The notes below the pieces were generated by a model. It did no database searches. It saw only the letters and a list, made by a program, of their open reading frames with translations, and was not told where the DNA came from. The position numbers were made by a program, and so were the translations under genes. Positions 43,053-52,298 of a stretch of DNA of 64,000 nucleotides are shown here, one piece after another; the first letter of the stretch is position 1, and each line of letters starts with the position of its first letter. Source of the stretch: Brevundimonas sp. A19_0 (lineage in GTDB: Bacteria; Pseudomonadota; Alphaproteobacteria; Caulobacterales; Caulobacteraceae); assembly GCF_017744255.1 (NCBI RefSeq), contig NZ_JAGHQP010000007.1, positions 59,298 through 123,297 of the forward strand. Reading direction: 5' to 3'.

Positions 43053-43913
43053 ATGAGCCAGTTCAAGGGCACGCAGCAATATATCGCCACCGATGACCTC
43101 AAGATTGCGGTCAACGCGGCGGTCGCGCTGGAACGCCCCCTGCTGGTCAAGGGCGAGCCGGGAACGGGCAAGACGGTCCTGGCCTACGAACTGGCGGGAG
43201 CGCTCGATGCCCCCCTCATCACCTGGCACATCAAGTCGACGACCAAGGCCCACAACGGCCTCTATGAGTATGACGCCGTCAGCCGCCTGCGCGACAGCCA
43301 GCTGGGCGAGGACCGCGTTCACGACGTGCGGAACTACCTCAAGCCCGGCAAGCTGTGGGAGGCGTTTACCGCCCCCACCCGCCCCGTCCTGCTGATCGAC
43401 GAGATCGACAAGGCGGACATCGAATTCCCCAACGACCTGCTGCAGGAACTCGATCGCATGGAGTTCTTCGTGCAGGAGACGGGCGAGACGATCCGCGCCG
43501 AGACCCGCCCCATCGTGATCATCACCTCCAACAATGAGAAGGAGCTGCCGGACGCCTTCCTGCGCCGCTGCTTCTTCCACTACATCCGCTTCCCCGACGC
43601 CGAGACGCTGAAGGCGATCGTCGATGTCCACTTCCCCGGCATCAAGCCGAGGCTGGTCTCCGAGGCCCTGCGCACCTTCTACGAAATCCGCGACACGCCG
43701 GGCCTGAAGAAGAAGCCCTCGACCTCTGAACTGCTCGACTGGTTGAAGCTGCTGATGGTCGACGACATCGACCCGGCGACACTCCGGGAATCCAGCGGAT
43801 CGAAACTCATTCCTCCCCTTCACGGGGCCCTGCTCAAGAACGAACAGGACGTGCATCTCTTTGAACGTCTTGCGTTTCTGAACCGCCGCGAGGGCGCGCG
43901 TCCCGGCGGCTGA
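43053..43913 (+). CDS. MoxR-family AAA+ ATPase
   Basis: A 286-residue AAA+ ATPase. Walker A is GEPGTGKT (residues 34-41), Walker B PVLLIDEIDKAD, sensor 1 VIITSNNEKELPDAFLRRC. The opening MSQFKGTQQYIATDDL is typical of the MoxR branch that acts with a VWA-domain (CoxE-like) partner to load metals or assemble complexes. No VWA gene follows here; the next gene is a lipoprotein. Start ATG 43053, preceded by GGGAGA. Confidence 0.9.
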   Translation: MSQFKGTQQYIATDDLKIAVNAAVALERPLLVKGEPGTGKTVLAYELAGALDAPLITWHIKSTTKAHNGLYEYDAVSRLRDSQLGEDRVHDVRNYLKPGKLWEAFTAPTRPVLLIDEIDKADIEFPNDLLQELDRMEFFVQETGETIRAETRPIVIITSNNEKELPDAFLRRCFFHYIRFPDAETLKAIVDVHFPGIKPRLVSEALRTFYEIRDTPGLKKKPSTSELLDWLKLLMVDDIDPATLRESSGSKLIPPLHGALLKNEQDVHLFERLAFLNRREGARPGG

Positions 43914-43990
43914 GCCTCGCCTTAACGCGATTTCACTGGATTTCCGGCCATCGACCCGCTCAGGATGCGGCCAGAGAGGATCTGTAGCTC

Positions 43991-44821
43991 ATGCGATATT
44001 CGCCGCTTGCACTGGCATCGCTTCTGATCGTTTCCGGCGGGCTCGCCGCCTGCGGAGACGACGCCGGCATCCGTATCACCACCACCCGCACGGGGGGCGA
44101 GGGCCAGGGCGTCCTGCGCGTCGTCGACACCCTGCAGTGCCCCGAGACCCAGGGCAGCCTGACCCGCAAGGGCACCGCCCAGGCCGGCGGCAAGGTCTGT
44201 GTCTATGCCGGCCCGCGTGGCGCCGAGGTCACCCTCCACCTTCAGCCCCTGGACGGCACCTCGGTCGATGAAGTGCTCAAGGCCTTCGAGGACCGGCTCT
44301 CGGCCGACATGCCCCAAACCATCGCCGCCATCGATGCCTCGGCCGCAAAGGACCGCGCCGATGCTGAAGCCGCTGCCGCGTCCGGCGAGCGGGCCACGGT
44401 CGAGGCGCCCGGCGTGCGTGTCGAGGCCGAAGGCGACAAGGCCAATATCCGCGCCCCGGGCCTGTCCATCGATGCCGACGGCGAGCGGGCCAGCATCCGC
44501 ATCGGGGGCATTTCCATCGACGCAGACGATGCATCATCCCAGGTGAACATCGAGGGTGCCAACGACGAGGGCAGTGTCAGCGTGCAGGCCGCCGCAGACG
44601 GCACCCGCGTCCGCACCCGGGCTTCGGGCGACGCCACCCGCGCCACCTGGATCGTCACCGACGGGCAGACCACAGGCATAGGCTGGCGGCTGGTGGGCTA
44701 TGAAGCCCGCGGTCCGGTCGGAGGGCCGCTGGTCATCGCCGTCGTGCGCGCCAAGGAAACCGGTGAGGACCCCGTGTTCGAGGACGCCCGCGCCCTCGTG
44801 ACCCTCAACGTCGGCGAATAG
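43991..44821 (+). CDS. Predicted lipoprotein with 16-residue beta-type repeats
   Basis: A 276-residue protein with lipoprotein signal MRYSPLALASLLIVSGGLAAC (Cys21). After a helical stretch rich in Ala, residues 137-184 hold three 16-residue repeats: VEAPGVRVEAEGDKAN, IRAPGLSIDADGERAS and IRIGGISIDADDASSQ, which suggest a short beta-solenoid. The N-terminal domain has VLRVVDTLQCPETQGSL and a second Cys, possibly a disulfide. Function unknown. It follows the MoxR gene by 77 bases. Confidence 0.75.
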   Translation: MRYSPLALASLLIVSGGLAACGDDAGIRITTTRTGGEGQGVLRVVDTLQCPETQGSLTRKGTAQAGGKVCVYAGPRGAEVTLHLQPLDGTSVDEVLKAFEDRLSADMPQTIAAIDASAAKDRADAEAAAASGERATVEAPGVRVEAEGDKANIRAPGLSIDADGERASIRIGGISIDADDASSQVNIEGANDEGSVSVQAAADGTRVRTRASGDATRATWIVTDGQTTGIGWRLVGYEARGPVGGPLVIAVVRAKETGEDPVFEDARALVTLNVGE

Positions 44822-44891
44822 CGGAATTCCTTCCGGCTCTTGATCCCGCGCTCAGGATCGGTCACCTGACCGCCTGATCAAAGGAACCGAC

Positions 44892-45569
44892 TTGGCTGAA
44901 GCTTCTTCATCGTCGCGCGCACCCCGCGCCTGGCAGCGCATGTTGTCAGGGCGCCGGCTTGACCTGCTCGACCCCTCCCCCTTCGATATCGAGGTCGAGG
45001 ACATCGCCCACGGCCTCGCGCGGGTCGCGCGCTGGAACGGCCAGACGATCGGCGACCATGCCTTTTCGGTCGCCCAGCACAGCGTCGTCGTTCAGGAGAT
45101 CGTCGCCCACATCGAGCCGGAGATCGAGCCGCAGTGGTTGCTGGCCGCCCTGCTGCATGATGCCTCTGAGTATGTGATCGGCGACATGATCTCTCCGTTC
45201 AAGTCGGCGCTTGGCGTCAACTACAAGGACTTCGAGGCGCGGCTCGAGACCGCCATCCATGTGCGGTTCGGCCTGCCGGCCCGCACACCCCGGGCGATCA
45301 AGACCCTGATCAAGAAGGCCGACAAGGCCTGCGCCTACTTCGAGGCCACCCAGCTGGCCGGCTTCAGCAAGAGCGAGGCGCTCGGCTTCTTCGGTCGTCC
45401 GCCGGCCGGGTACGAGCTCGAGATCCGGCCCGAGCCTGCCTCCATCGCCCAGGCACGCTACATGGATCGCTACCACGCCCTGGTCGCCGCGCGGGATGCG
45501 GCGACCGCGCCCCGTGCAACCCCCTGGACGCCCCGCGCACCGCGCCGGGCCTCCGGACGCCGGGCCTGA
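44892..45569 (+). CDS. HD-domain phosphohydrolase
   Basis: A 225-residue protein with an HD phosphohydrolase domain: the metal-binding residues are in DHAFSVAQHS, LLAALLHDASEYVIGD (the HD pair) and the KKADKACAYF block. This layout resembles YfbR-type 5'-deoxynucleotidases, but no substrate can be assigned. A basic, Pro-rich tail ends the protein. Start is TTG at 44892 with AAGGA upstream; no ATG gives a complete N-terminus. Only 2 bases separate it from the NrtR-like gene, so they form an operon and may share a nucleotide or NAD role. Confidence 0.82.
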   Translation: MAEASSSSRAPRAWQRMLSGRRLDLLDPSPFDIEVEDIAHGLARVARWNGQTIGDHAFSVAQHSVVVQEIVAHIEPEIEPQWLLAALLHDASEYVIGDMISPFKSALGVNYKDFEARLETAIHVRFGLPARTPRAIKTLIKKADKACAYFEATQLAGFSKSEALGFFGRPPAGYELEIRPEPASIAQARYMDRYHALVAARDAATAPRATPWTPRAPRRASGRRA

Positions 45570-45571
45570 TC

Positions 45572-46531
45572 ATGAACAGCCCCGCCTCGCCCACCGGGAT
45601 CCGCATCGGCCTGTCGGCTGTGGTCATCGGTTTGAGGCTGGGCGAGGCCGTGGTTCTGACCACCCGGGCGGAAGACGGCAGCGCCGCCCTGCCCTTCGGT
45701 CCCTTCGACCCGGCCCGCGACCGGACGTTCGAGCTGGCCCTGCGCGCCTTCGTGACCGACCAGACCGGATTTCGCCCGGGCTATGTCGAGCAACTCTACA
45801 CCTTCGGTGACCTTGGCCGGGATTCTCCCCGCGCCACCCAGGGCCCCGAGCGCCTGCGCGAAGTCTCGGTCGGCTATCTGGCCCTGACCGCCGACGCCGC
45901 CGACACAGCCGCCATCCTGCGCCACGACGGAGACGCCCGCTGGCGGCCGGTGCTCGACTTCTTCCCGTGGGAAGACTATCGCCAGGGCCGCCCCGCCGCC
46001 CTGACGGGGCTGGAGGGCGCCCTCAAGACCTGGGCTGCTGGCGACGCTCGCAAACAGGCCCGCGTAGAGGCCCTGTTCGCCCCGGGCGCGGAGGCCCGCT
46101 GGTCGGACAGTCGCGTGCTGGAACGCTATGAGCTGCTCTATGAGGCGGGCCTGGTGGTCGAGGCTGCGCGCGATGCCGACCGGCCGGCCCCGGCCCTGCC
46201 CTCCGGCGCGCCCATGGCCTCTGATCACCGCCGGATCCTCGCCACCGGCCTCGGCCGCCTGCGGAGCAAGCTTCGCTACCGGCCCGTGCTGTTCGACCTG
46301 ATGCCCGGCACCTTCACCCTCTCGGACCTGCAACGGGCTGCCGAGGCGACCACGGGCGTGACCCTGCACAAGCAGAATTTCCGACGGGGCGTCGAACGTA
46401 CGGGTCTGGTGCGCGCCACGGGCCGTTTCAGCACCGGCACCGGCGGCCGTCCGGCGGAGCTTTTCACTCGCAGCGCCAGCGACCCGCTGGATGGACAGAC
46501 CCTGGGCCTGCCGCTGCCCGTCCTGCGCTGA
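45572..46531 (+). CDS. NrtR-like transcription regulator (degenerate Nudix plus winged helix)
   Basis: A 319-residue protein with an N-terminal Nudix-fold domain and a C-terminal winged-helix domain (YRPVLFDLMPGTFTLSDLQRA, KQNFRRGVERTG). The Nudix box GX5EX7REUXEEXGU is not intact: the region reads GPFDPARDRTFELALRAFVTDQTGF, so it is probably a ligand sensor rather than a hydrolase. NrtR proteins regulate NAD metabolism genes on binding ADP-ribose; which genes this one controls is unknown. Its partner in the operon is the HD hydrolase. Confidence 0.8.
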   Translation: MNSPASPTGIRIGLSAVVIGLRLGEAVVLTTRAEDGSAALPFGPFDPARDRTFELALRAFVTDQTGFRPGYVEQLYTFGDLGRDSPRATQGPERLREVSVGYLALTADAADTAAILRHDGDARWRPVLDFFPWEDYRQGRPAALTGLEGALKTWAAGDARKQARVEALFAPGAEARWSDSRVLERYELLYEAGLVVEAARDADRPAPALPSGAPMASDHRRILATGLGRLRSKLRYRPVLFDLMPGTFTLSDLQRAAEATTGVTLHKQNFRRGVERTGLVRATGRFSTGTGGRPAELFTRSASDPLDGQTLGLPLPVLR

Positions 46532-46611
46532 AATCCGTCTTTCGCCCCCTTGCAGCCTCGCCCCTCTGCGACTAGAGAAGCCGTCCGTTCAACCGGATAC
46601 GACGGCCCCGC

Positions 46612-46701
<90 letters not shown>

Positions 46702-46937
46702 CCGCCTGTCCAGCCGGAATGTGCTGGCGGCCAGCGCGAAGACTCCTGACAGGTTTATCGTGATGGAAGGGGCACCTGGCGCCCATGGCCCGGCTTGCGG
46801 CCCCGCTATATCGCCGGATTGCTAACCCGGACTTCGACAGGATTCCTCGAAACGATCCTTGGATTTCAATGCGACGCACTCCATTGCGGTGCCTCAAGCG
46901 CTGCATTAGTCATAGAACGGGGTGCTGGAAGACAACC

Positions 46938-47984
46938 ATGGCCGGAGCGACAATCTACGACGTTGCCGCCCGCGCGGGCGTCTCGATCAAGACCGTATCT
47001 CGCGTGGTCAACCGGGAAGCGAATGTCAGCCGTGCCCTGCGCGAAAAGGTCGAGGAGGCGGTTGTCGCACTGGGCTATCGACGCAGCCTTTCCGCGCGGG
47101 CGCTGGCCGGCTCGAAATCAACGATAATCGCGGCCCTTGTCGACGCCGATTTGACCATCGAGCATTGGAAGAGCGGACGCGGCAACGACTACCTAAGCCG
47201 ATTGGAGCTGGGCGCCCTGATGGAATGCCGTCAGGCCGAATACCACCTTATGGTCGAACTCGTCGACCATGGCTCGGCCAACCTGGAGCGGGACATGGTG
47301 GCCCTGTTGGGGTCGATCCGCCCGGCCGGCGTCCTGCTGACGCCGCCCAACTCCGATCACGCGCTCGTTCTCGACATTCTGGACGCCGCAGGCGTGGCCT
47401 ACGCCCGCATCAGCCCGGAAAAGGATCTGGCACGGGGCATCTCGGTCCGGATGGACGAGCGGCAAGCCGCCTTCGACATGACCCGGCATCTGATTGAACT
47501 CGGGCACCGGCGAATAGCGCACATTTCCGGGCCAGCTAACTATGCCGCCAGCAGCTTGCGCCGGGAAGGCTATGAGCAGGCACTGAAGCAGGCCGGTGTG
47601 CCCCCCCGCCCCTCGCTCATTGTCGAGGGTGACTTTACCTTTGCCTCGGGCATCGCGGGCGTTGAAAGGCTGCTCTCTGGCGAGCGGCCGACCGCCGTAT
47701 TCGCGGCCAACGATGACATGGCGCTTGGTGTGCTTCAGGGCGCGGCCGCGGCCGGAATCTCCGTGCCGCTCGAACTTTCTGTGGCCGGGTTCGACGACAC
47801 GCCCAGCGCCCTGTTCAGTACGCCCCCCCTGACGACCATTCGTCAGCCGGTAGCCGAGATGGCGGCAGAGGCGACACGCCGCCTGCTGCCGGCAGTGGAC
47901 CAGGACGAATGGGCCGGGGACGATCCAGTGGTCCTCGTGCCCTATTCCCTGGCGGTCCGGGGATCCACTGCCGTTTGCCCCTGA
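46938..47984 (+). CDS. LacI-family transcriptional repressor of the sugar locus
   Basis: A 348-residue LacI-type repressor. The N-terminal HTH (TIYDVAARAGVSIKTVSRVV) and hinge helix (RRSLSARALAGSKS) precede a periplasmic-binding-protein-like effector domain with FAANDDMALGVLQGA and FDDTPSALFSTPPLTTIRQP. A 14-base palindrome found five times in this locus is its likely operator; one copy is 6 bases past its own stop. No perfect copy lies in front of the gene itself. The inducer is not known, but the enzymes around it point to beta-glucosides. A longer ORF from 46785 was rejected. Confidence 0.92.
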   Translation: MAGATIYDVAARAGVSIKTVSRVVNREANVSRALREKVEEAVVALGYRRSLSARALAGSKSTIIAALVDADLTIEHWKSGRGNDYLSRLELGALMECRQAEYHLMVELVDHGSANLERDMVALLGSIRPAGVLLTPPNSDHALVLDILDAAGVAYARISPEKDLARGISVRMDERQAAFDMTRHLIELGHRRIAHISGPANYAASSLRREGYEQALKQAGVPPRPSLIVEGDFTFASGIAGVERLLSGERPTAVFAANDDMALGVLQGAAAAGISVPLELSVAGFDDTPSALFSTPPLTTIRQPVAEMAAEATRRLLPAVDQDEWAGDDPVVLVPYSLAVRGSTAVCP

Positions 47985-47989
47985 CAGGT

Positions 47990-48003
47990 TGACAGCGCTG
48001 TCA
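47990..48003. promoter_or_regulatory. LacI operator palindrome 1 (upstream of GH3 gene)
   Basis: Perfect palindrome TGACAGCGCTGTCA, starting 6 bases past the lacI-type stop and 189 bases before the GH3 start. The TTGACA formed by its left edge could act as a -35 element. Confidence 0.85.
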
Positions 48004-48140
48004 GGTTTACGCGAATGTGCGCCCCGGAGCGGTGATCTGATCGCACGGAGGGGAAACGGCGCGTGACATCAATCCGCACCGCCAGTGTCCTTGCCGAGCA
48101 TCCGAAGACCAGGTTCAGAGCCAGCTCCTCCTGGAAGCCT

Positions 48141-48166
48141 GGCGGCGGCGGGAAACCGTCGCCGCC
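48141..48166 (+). promoter_or_regulatory. GC-rich leader hairpin before the GH3 gene
   Basis: GGCGGCG and CGCCGCC pair around a G-T wobble and the inner CGG/CCG pairs, leaving the tetraloop GAAA: an 11-pair stem in all. It ends 25 bases before the GH3 ATG and is followed by CCTGTTTC. It may be the repressor gene's terminator, or a leader control element for GH3. Confidence 0.5.
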
Positions 48167-48191
48167 CCTGTTTCACTGCTGAGGCCCCTTC

Positions 48192-50702
48192 ATGCGCGTT
48201 GCCGTTTCCGCCCTGGTCCTCCTGATGGCGCTTGGGCAGCCCGCCCTCGCCCAGCTCGCTGCCCCCGTCGATCCCGGTGCCGCAACGGCTGACCCTGCGA
48301 ACTGGCCGCGATCCGCATCCCCGGCGGCCCTGTCGGACGCGGAGACCGAAGCGTTCGTGGACGACCTGCTGGCGCGGATGACTGTCGAGGAGAAGGTCGG
48401 CCAGTTGATACAGGCGGACATCGCGTCGATCACGCCCGAAGATCTGCTGACCTATCCGATCGGCTCAATTCTCGCGGGCGGGAACTCCTCACCGGGCGGG
48501 GACGAGCGCGCGCCGGCCCAGGCCTGGGTCGACCTGGCGCAGGACTTCCGGGCTGCCAACCTGGCGCGCGGCGGCACCGTGGTGCCTCTGATCTTCGGGA
48601 TCGATGCCGTGCACGGGCACAACAATGTGGTCGGAGCGACGCTGTTTCCGCACAACATCGGCCTGGGGGCCGCCCGTGATCCGGATCTGATCCATCGCAT
48701 CGGCGAGGCGACAGCGCTGGAGGTGGCCGCCACCGGTGCAGACTGGACCTTCGGTCCGACCCTGGCCGTGCCGCGCGACGACCGCTGGGGGCGGGCATAC
48801 GAAGGGTATGGCGAGAATCCCGAGATTGCCCGGAGCTACGCGGCCCCCATGACGCTGGGGCTGCAAGGCCCGCTGAGCCCCGATGGGCCCATCGCATACG
48901 GTCACATTGCCGGGTCGGCCAAGCACTTCCTTGCCGACGGCGGCACGTTCGGCGGCAAGGACCAGGGTGACTTCGTCGGAACCGAGCGTGAGCTGATCGA
49001 TATCCACCTCAGCGGCTATCCGCAGGCGATCGACGCGGGCGTCCTGTCGATCATGATCAGCTTCTCGAGCTGGAACGGCGTCAAACATTCCGGCAACGCC
49101 AGCATCCTGCGCGACGTGCTTTACGGTCCTCTGGGATTCACTGGCTTCACCGTCTCGGACTGGAACGCCCATGGCCAGATTCCGGGCTGTTCCAACGAGA
49201 GCTGCCCCCAGGCGATCAACGCCGGCATCGACATGCTGATGGCCCCGGACAGCTGGAAGCCGCTGTATGAGAACACCCTTGCCCAGGTGCGGTCGGGGGA
49301 GATCCCCATGGCACGCGTCGACGAGGCCGTTCGTCACATTTTGCGGGCCAAGGTCAAGGCCGGGCTCTTCCGGACAGAGCGCCCCTATGAGGGACGGCTT
49401 GAACTGCTGGGCTCGCCCGACCACCGGGCCCTCGCGCGCGAAGCCGTACGCAAATCCCTGGTCCTGCTGAAGAACGACGGCGTCCTGCCGATCCGTGCCG
49501 GCGCGAATGTGCTGGTCGTCGGCGCTGCGGCTGACGACATTGGCCAGGCGGCGGGCGGATGGACCCTGACCTGGCAGGGCACGGGCAACACCAATGCCAA
49601 CTTCCCCAATGCCCAGTCGATCTGGGGCGGGGTCGAGGAAGCGGTACGCGCCGGCGGCGGCACCGCAACGCTAAGCGTGGACGGCACCTGGGACACCCGG
49701 CCTGACGTCGCCATCGTGGTGTTCGGCGAAACGCCCTATGCAGAGTTCCAGGGCGACCTCAGCCACGTCGACTTCCAGCCAGAAGAACCGCTGGTCATGC
49801 TGCGACGGCTGCAGGCGGCGGGCATTCCGACGGTCGCCGTCTTCCTCTCGGGCCGCCCGATGTGGGTCAACCCCGAGCTGAACGCCTCGGATGCTTTCGT
49901 GGCGGCGTGGCTTCCGGGCACGGAGGGCGGTGGCATCGCCGACGTCCTGATCGGCGGGCCGGATGGCACGCCGCGGCACGACTTCACCGGCCGACTGAGC
50001 TTTTCCTGGCCCAGGGACGCAACGGGGACTCCCGTGAACGTCGGCGACGAAGACTATGACCCCCTGTTCGCCTATGGCTACGGCCTCAGCTATGGGGCGC
50101 CGGGGGCGGTCGGCCCCGTGTCCGAGGAAAGCGGCGTCGCCACAGGCGGCTCCAGCGTCGCGGACTATCTGGTTGACGGACGCGTGGTCGAACCCTGGTC
50201 CCTTGCCCTGGAAGATGCCGGTGGCCAGACCCGGGCAGGCACCGAGGCCGCCATCGCCAGTCCGCGGGGCGCGGTCAGCGTGTCGGTCGTCGATGATCTC
50301 GCCCAGGAGAGCGGACGGCGCTTCACCTTTGCCGGCGCACCGCGCCAGCTCGCGCTGATCTGGGGAAATCCTGTCGACCTGAGTCGCCAGGCCAACGGCG
50401 AAATGGCACTCAGCTTCCGATATCGGGTCGACGCGACACCGACGGGTCGGGTGACCCTCTCGGCGGGTGCCGCCGATCCGGCCCGCATGGGCAGCCTCGA
50501 CCTGACGCCGTATCTGACCAATGGTCCGCTGGGGCAATGGCGCACGATCAAGATTCGGCTGTCCTGTTTCGGAGAGGCCGGGGGCGATCTGACCGCGCTG
50601 GAACGACCGTTCCAGCTGTCGACGTCCGGGCAACTGACGATGTCCGTCTCCGAGATTCGCCTGGCCTCCAATGAGGGCGATGCTGTCTGCCTGTCAGAGT
50701 GA
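48192..50702 (+). CDS. GH3 exo-acting beta-glucosidase/glucan glucohydrolase
   Basis: An 836-residue glycoside hydrolase family 3 enzyme with a signal peptide (MRVAVSALVLLMALGQPALAQ), so periplasmic or exported. The (beta/alpha)8 domain has the nucleophile Asp323 in FTVSDWNAHGQ; the second domain carries the candidate acid/base Glu518 in GETPYAEFQGD. A C-terminal beta-sandwich of about 190 residues follows, as in the exo-1,3/1,4-beta-glucanases of marine bacteria such as Pseudoalteromonas ExoP. It probably releases glucose from cello- or laminari-oligosaccharides. GAGG lies 7 bases before the ATG. It converges on the first halogenase-like gene with a 9-base overlap. Confidence 0.93.
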   Translation: MRVAVSALVLLMALGQPALAQLAAPVDPGAATADPANWPRSASPAALSDAETEAFVDDLLARMTVEEKVGQLIQADIASITPEDLLTYPIGSILAGGNSSPGGDERAPAQAWVDLAQDFRAANLARGGTVVPLIFGIDAVHGHNNVVGATLFPHNIGLGAARDPDLIHRIGEATALEVAATGADWTFGPTLAVPRDDRWGRAYEGYGENPEIARSYAAPMTLGLQGPLSPDGPIAYGHIAGSAKHFLADGGTFGGKDQGDFVGTERELIDIHLSGYPQAIDAGVLSIMISFSSWNGVKHSGNASILRDVLYGPLGFTGFTVSDWNAHGQIPGCSNESCPQAINAGIDMLMAPDSWKPLYENTLAQVRSGEIPMARVDEAVRHILRAKVKAGLFRTERPYEGRLELLGSPDHRALAREAVRKSLVLLKNDGVLPIRAGANVLVVGAAADDIGQAAGGWTLTWQGTGNTNANFPNAQSIWGGVEEAVRAGGGTATLSVDGTWDTRPDVAIVVFGETPYAEFQGDLSHVDFQPEEPLVMLRRLQAAGIPTVAVFLSGRPMWVNPELNASDAFVAAWLPGTEGGGIADVLIGGPDGTPRHDFTGRLSFSWPRDATGTPVNVGDEDYDPLFAYGYGLSYGAPGAVGPVSEESGVATGGSSVADYLVDGRVVEPWSLALEDAGGQTRAGTEAAIASPRGAVSVSVVDDLAQESGRRFTFAGAPRQLALIWGNPVDLSRQANGEMALSFRYRVDATPTGRVTLSAGAADPARMGSLDLTPYLTNGPLGQWRTIKIRLSCFGEAGGDLTALERPFQLSTSGQLTMSVSEIRLASNEGDAVCLSE

Positions 50703-52232
50703 CGCCGGACAGTATTGTCTGAGAAAGGCCTCATGGTCCGGCATGGCGCGAGCTGTCTGGCCTATGACGTGCCGGATGCCGGCCAGCCTGTTGCGCAGGG
50801 TTTCGGCTGGCAAGGTGTCGGCCATCGGATCCCGGGATCGCGGCCGGATGCCCTGGCCCAGCAGCACGGCCAGCCAGCTGTCAGCCGAGAACAGTTCGTC
50901 GTCCTGTCGGAAGACCCGCCCCGTGGCCCGGAACAGCTCGATGCGCCCCTGCAGGCTGTCAGGAACCGGCATATCGGCCACGTACCGCCAGAACGCCGTG
51001 TCGTCACGGCGCGTGGCCTTGTAGTGCAGGATGATGAAGTCGCGCACCTGCTCGAACTGCTGCTGCATCATGCGATTGTATTCCGCGGCCAGCAGCGGCT
51101 CGAAATCGCGATCCGGGAACAGCGCCAACAGGCGCGATATTCCAGCCTGAACCAGATGGATGCTGGTCGACTCCAGCGGCTCCAGAAAGCCTGACGACAG
51201 GCCCAGCGCCACCACATTGCCGACCCACTGGCGCCGTCGCCGCCCCGCCGTGAACCGCAGGCCCCGGGGCTCTGCCAGGGCTTCCCCCTCGAGACCGTCC
51301 AGCAGGGTCTCCAGCGCCACCTCATCGGTCGTGAAGGCCGAGGCGTGGACGTAGCCGTTGCCGGTACGGTGCTGCAGCGGAATCCGCCACTGCCAGCCGG
51401 CATCGCGCGCCGTGGAGCGCGTATAGGGCGTCAGCGGGCCGATGTTGCGCGTGGGGACTGCAAGAGCCCGGTCGCACGGCAGCCAATGGCTCCAGTCTTC
51501 ATAGCCCGCCTGCATCACCCCCTCTATCAGCAGGCCACGGAAGCCCGAGCAGTCAATGAAGAGGTCGGCTTCAAGCTCGCGTCCGTCGTCCGTCCGGACG
51601 GCGGTGACATGGCCCGTGCCTGCGTCTCGCATGACATCGGCGATGCGGCCCTCGTGCCGGGTCACGCCCCGGCTGCCGGCGATCTCACGCAGGAAGCGGG
51701 CGTAAAGACCTGCATCGAAATGATAGGCATACTTCAGGCTGGACAGCACTGTGCGCGGGTCCGGCGACGGCAGGCACATCCGGTTGGCCAGGGCCGCGAC
51801 ACTGGACAGATTGAACGCCGCCAGATCCCCGCCGAAACCCTCGGCATTCGCCCTGAGCCAGGCCTGGGCGAAGGGCACACCCTCTATGTCCATGCCGATC
51901 GCCCCAAATGGATGAACGTAGCGATCACCCAGAGCGCCCCAGTCGACGAACTCGATGCCCAGCTTGAAGGACGCCTGGGTGCGTCTCATGAACTCGGACT
52001 CTTCGATACCGACCAGGGCATTGAACGCCAGGATTGGCGGAATGGTCGCCTCCCCTACCCCGACCGTCCCGATCTCATCCGATTCAATAAGGGAAACCTG
52101 GGTCACGCCATTGGCGGCGATGCGCGCAAGGGCGACGGCGGCCATCCAGCCGGCGGTACCGCCGCCGACAATCAGAATGCGCCGGAGGGGGCGACGGTCG
52201 GCAGCAGCGGCGGCCTGGGAATCGAGCGTCAT
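50694..52232 (-). CDS. Tryptophan-halogenase-like FAD protein A
   Basis: A 512-residue flavin-dependent halogenase-type protein, divergent from the TonB receptor. FAD-binding motif [27 protein letters not shown], the catalytic Lys90 in [13 protein letters not shown] (equivalent to RebH/PrnA Lys79), the GWxWxIP motif [12 protein letters not shown] and the [10 protein letters not shown] glutamates. These key residues of halogenases are therefore present. In Caulobacterales, Sphingomonadales and Xanthomonadales such genes sit beside TonB receptors; the Brevundimonas enzyme BrvH of this type brominates indole in vitro, but the natural substrate is unknown. ATG 52232 preferred to 52295, which would run past the operator. 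Confidence 0.9.
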   Translation of the reverse strand: MTLDSQAAAAADRRPLRRILIVGGGTAGWMAAVALARIAANGVTQVSLIESDEIGTVGVGEATIPPILAFNALVGIEESEFMRRTQASFKLGIEFVDWGALGDRYVHPFGAIGMDIEGVPFAQAWLRANAEGFGGDLAAFNLSSVAALANRMCLPSPDPRTVLSSLKYAYHFDAGLYARFLREIAGSRGVTRHEGRIADVMRDAGTGHVTAVRTDDGRELEADLFIDCSGFRGLLIEGVMQAGYEDWSHWLPCDRALAVPTRNIGPLTPYTRSTARDAGWQWRIPLQHRTGNGYVHASAFTTDEVALETLLDGLEGEALAEPRGLRFTAGRRRRQWVGNVVALGLSSGFLEPLESTSIHLVQAGISRLLALFPDRDFEPLLAAEYNRMMQQQFEQVRDFIILHYKATRRDDTAFWRYVADMPVPDSLQGRIELFRATGRVFRQDDELFSADSWLAVLLGQGIRPRSRDPMADTLPAETLRNRLAGIRHVIGQTARAMPDHEAFLRQYCPASL

Positions 52233-52298
52233 CTGGGTCCTGGGGCAGGCGCTTGAGGGCGCGTTGATCTTATTCAAGCTGCATGATAGTGTCACAAA

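Noticed and set aside
46747..46752. TGACAG half-site before the LacI gene, possible autoregulatory operator
   Set aside because: Only one half of the palindrome is present (TGACAGGTTTATCG), not enough to call an operator.
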